Source of the DNA: Kitasatospora kifunensis
GTDB taxonomy: Bacteria; Actinomycetota; Actinomycetes; Streptomycetales; Streptomycetaceae
Direction: 5' to 3'
Assembly: GCF_014203855.1 (NCBI RefSeq)
Contig: NZ_JACHJV010000001.1
Location: forward strand, 3,906,001 to 3,970,000
DNA: 64,000 bases
Both the position numbers and the translations under genes were made by a program. The stretch's first letter is position 1; the number at the start of each line of letters is the position of its first letter. The notes beneath the pieces were generated by a model. That model searched no databases and had not been told where the DNA came from. It worked only from the letters and a program-made list of their open reading frames with translations. Below are positions 63,584-64,000 of this stretch, piece after piece.

Positions 63584-63939
63584 TCGCCCGACTCCCCGAC
63601 CGTCGGCCGACCGCCGATCACCTCGACCTGCTCCACCGTCACCAGCCCGCGCCCCACCAGCTCGGCCAGCTGCGGCAGGAAGGCCCGCACCCGGTCCGCC
63701 TCGTCCACGATCACCACCGCCACCGGCAGGTCCTCACTCATCGACAGCAACCGGGCCGAGTGCACCATCCGCGAGGCACCGAAACCCTCCACCCCGTGGA
63801 AGACCGAGGCCCCCGCCAGCCCTGCGGCATGCGCCCGGTGCACGATCTCGGTGGCCAGCGGCCGGTGGTGCCACAGGTCGTTGTCCCCGACCAGCACGGT
63901 CAGCCGCAGCGCCGGACCGTTCAACTGCCGCCCGCTCAT
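63580..63939 (-). CDS. DUF190 family protein of the fluoride cluster
   Basis: Protein of 119 residues matching DUF190: LRLTVLVGDNDLWHHRPLAT, HAAGLAGASVFHGVEGFG and LLSMSEDLPVAVVIVDEADR. The fold is PII-like. In actinobacteria it commonly sits between two crcB genes; its role in fluoride resistance is unproven. Coupled on both sides by ATGA overlaps. Confidence 0.9.
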   Translation of the reverse strand: MSGRQLNGPALRLTVLVGDNDLWHHRPLATEIVHRAHAAGLAGASVFHGVEGFGASRMVHSARLLSMSEDLPVAVVIVDEADRVRAFLPQLAELVGRGLVTVEQVEVIGGRPTVGESGE

Positions 63940-64000
63940 CGCGCACCCGCCCCACGTCGCAGCACCCAGCGCGTCGCGCCGGCCCCGCCGGCCACCGCGG
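63936..64000 (-). CDS. C-terminal fragment, possibly an upstream crcB
   Basis: The last 20 codons of a leftward gene are visible, encoding AVAGGAGATRWVLRRGAGAR, with the stop overlapping the DUF190 ATG. By the usual crcB-DUF190-crcB order this is probably the C-terminus of a first CrcB, but the fragment is too short to confirm. Confidence 0.45.
   Translation of the reverse strand, partial: AVAGGAGATRWVLRRGAGAR

Overview
The window is high-GC DNA with dense, mostly leaderless or SD-led GTG/ATG/TTG genes. It fits a filamentous actinomycete of the family Streptomycetaceae (Streptomyces or Kitasatospora type). The clearest lineage markers are a short chaplin (58922-59167), DUF5994, DUF5326 and DUF5819 family proteins, a secreted sedolisin, a PAS-GAF-PP2C-HATPase phosphatase, and a TPP-riboswitch-controlled thiC. 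It looks like ordinary chromosome: I found no rRNA, tRNA, CRISPR array, insertion sequence or intact integrase. The only recombinase-like gene (59230-60063) is degenerate.

Layout. 1-8 kb: an OmpR-type two-component pair (the kinase runs off the left edge), a VC0807-family membrane protein, and a four-gene MacB-type export operon (adaptor, ATPase, permease, Gly-rich membrane-anchored protein). 8-17.7 kb: small housekeeping and stress genes (VOC protein, HisC-type aminotransferase, LacI and MarR regulators, PPP phosphoesterase, two GNATs, Nudix, DUF885 hydrolase, PH-like membrane protein). 17.9-28.9 kb: DUF5994, thiC with its riboswitch, an NfeD-like OB protein plus flotillin, a glycoside-hydrolase-like protein plus a second VC0807 protein, DUF5326, TenA, cupin, a holin-like membrane protein, Nudix, and a globin-reductase fusion. 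29.1-35.7 kb: branched-chain 2-oxoacid dehydrogenase genes (bkdA-bkdB-bkdC) with a divergent Lrp-type regulator, then a TetR gene divergent from paaN.

35.8-43 kb: an arginyl-tRNA synthetase, an FAD monooxygenase, a DUF2236 (MpaB-type) oxygenase and a multidomain sedolisin bounded by strong hairpin terminators. 43.4-50.6 kb: an HTH protein, an SpoU methyltransferase, then a leftward operon of J-like/rhodanese fusion, DUF5819, HTTM and FUSC membrane proteins. 51-58.7 kb: a SpoIIE-type phosphatase, a rhomboid-like protein, an MprF-like lipid aminoacyltransferase and a NarL/NarX-type two-component pair. 58.9-64 kb: chaplin, degenerate recombinase, MFS exporter, alpha/beta hydrolase with GNAT, a roadblock-like protein, and a fluoride-channel cluster (FluC, DUF190, and the tail of a further gene).

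The most informative non-coding signals are a near-identical 15-bp operator-like dyad shared by the bkd promoter region and the tetR/paaN intergenic region, a perfect 8-7-8 dyad just upstream of marR, an array of 16-bp-phased palindromes between marR and the DUF885 gene, and the TPP riboswitch. I did not see one unmistakably new multi-gene system. The best candidates for something little described are the J-like/rhodanese-DUF5819-HTTM-FUSC operon and the export operon whose adaptor carries a long low-complexity insertion at its hairpin tip.
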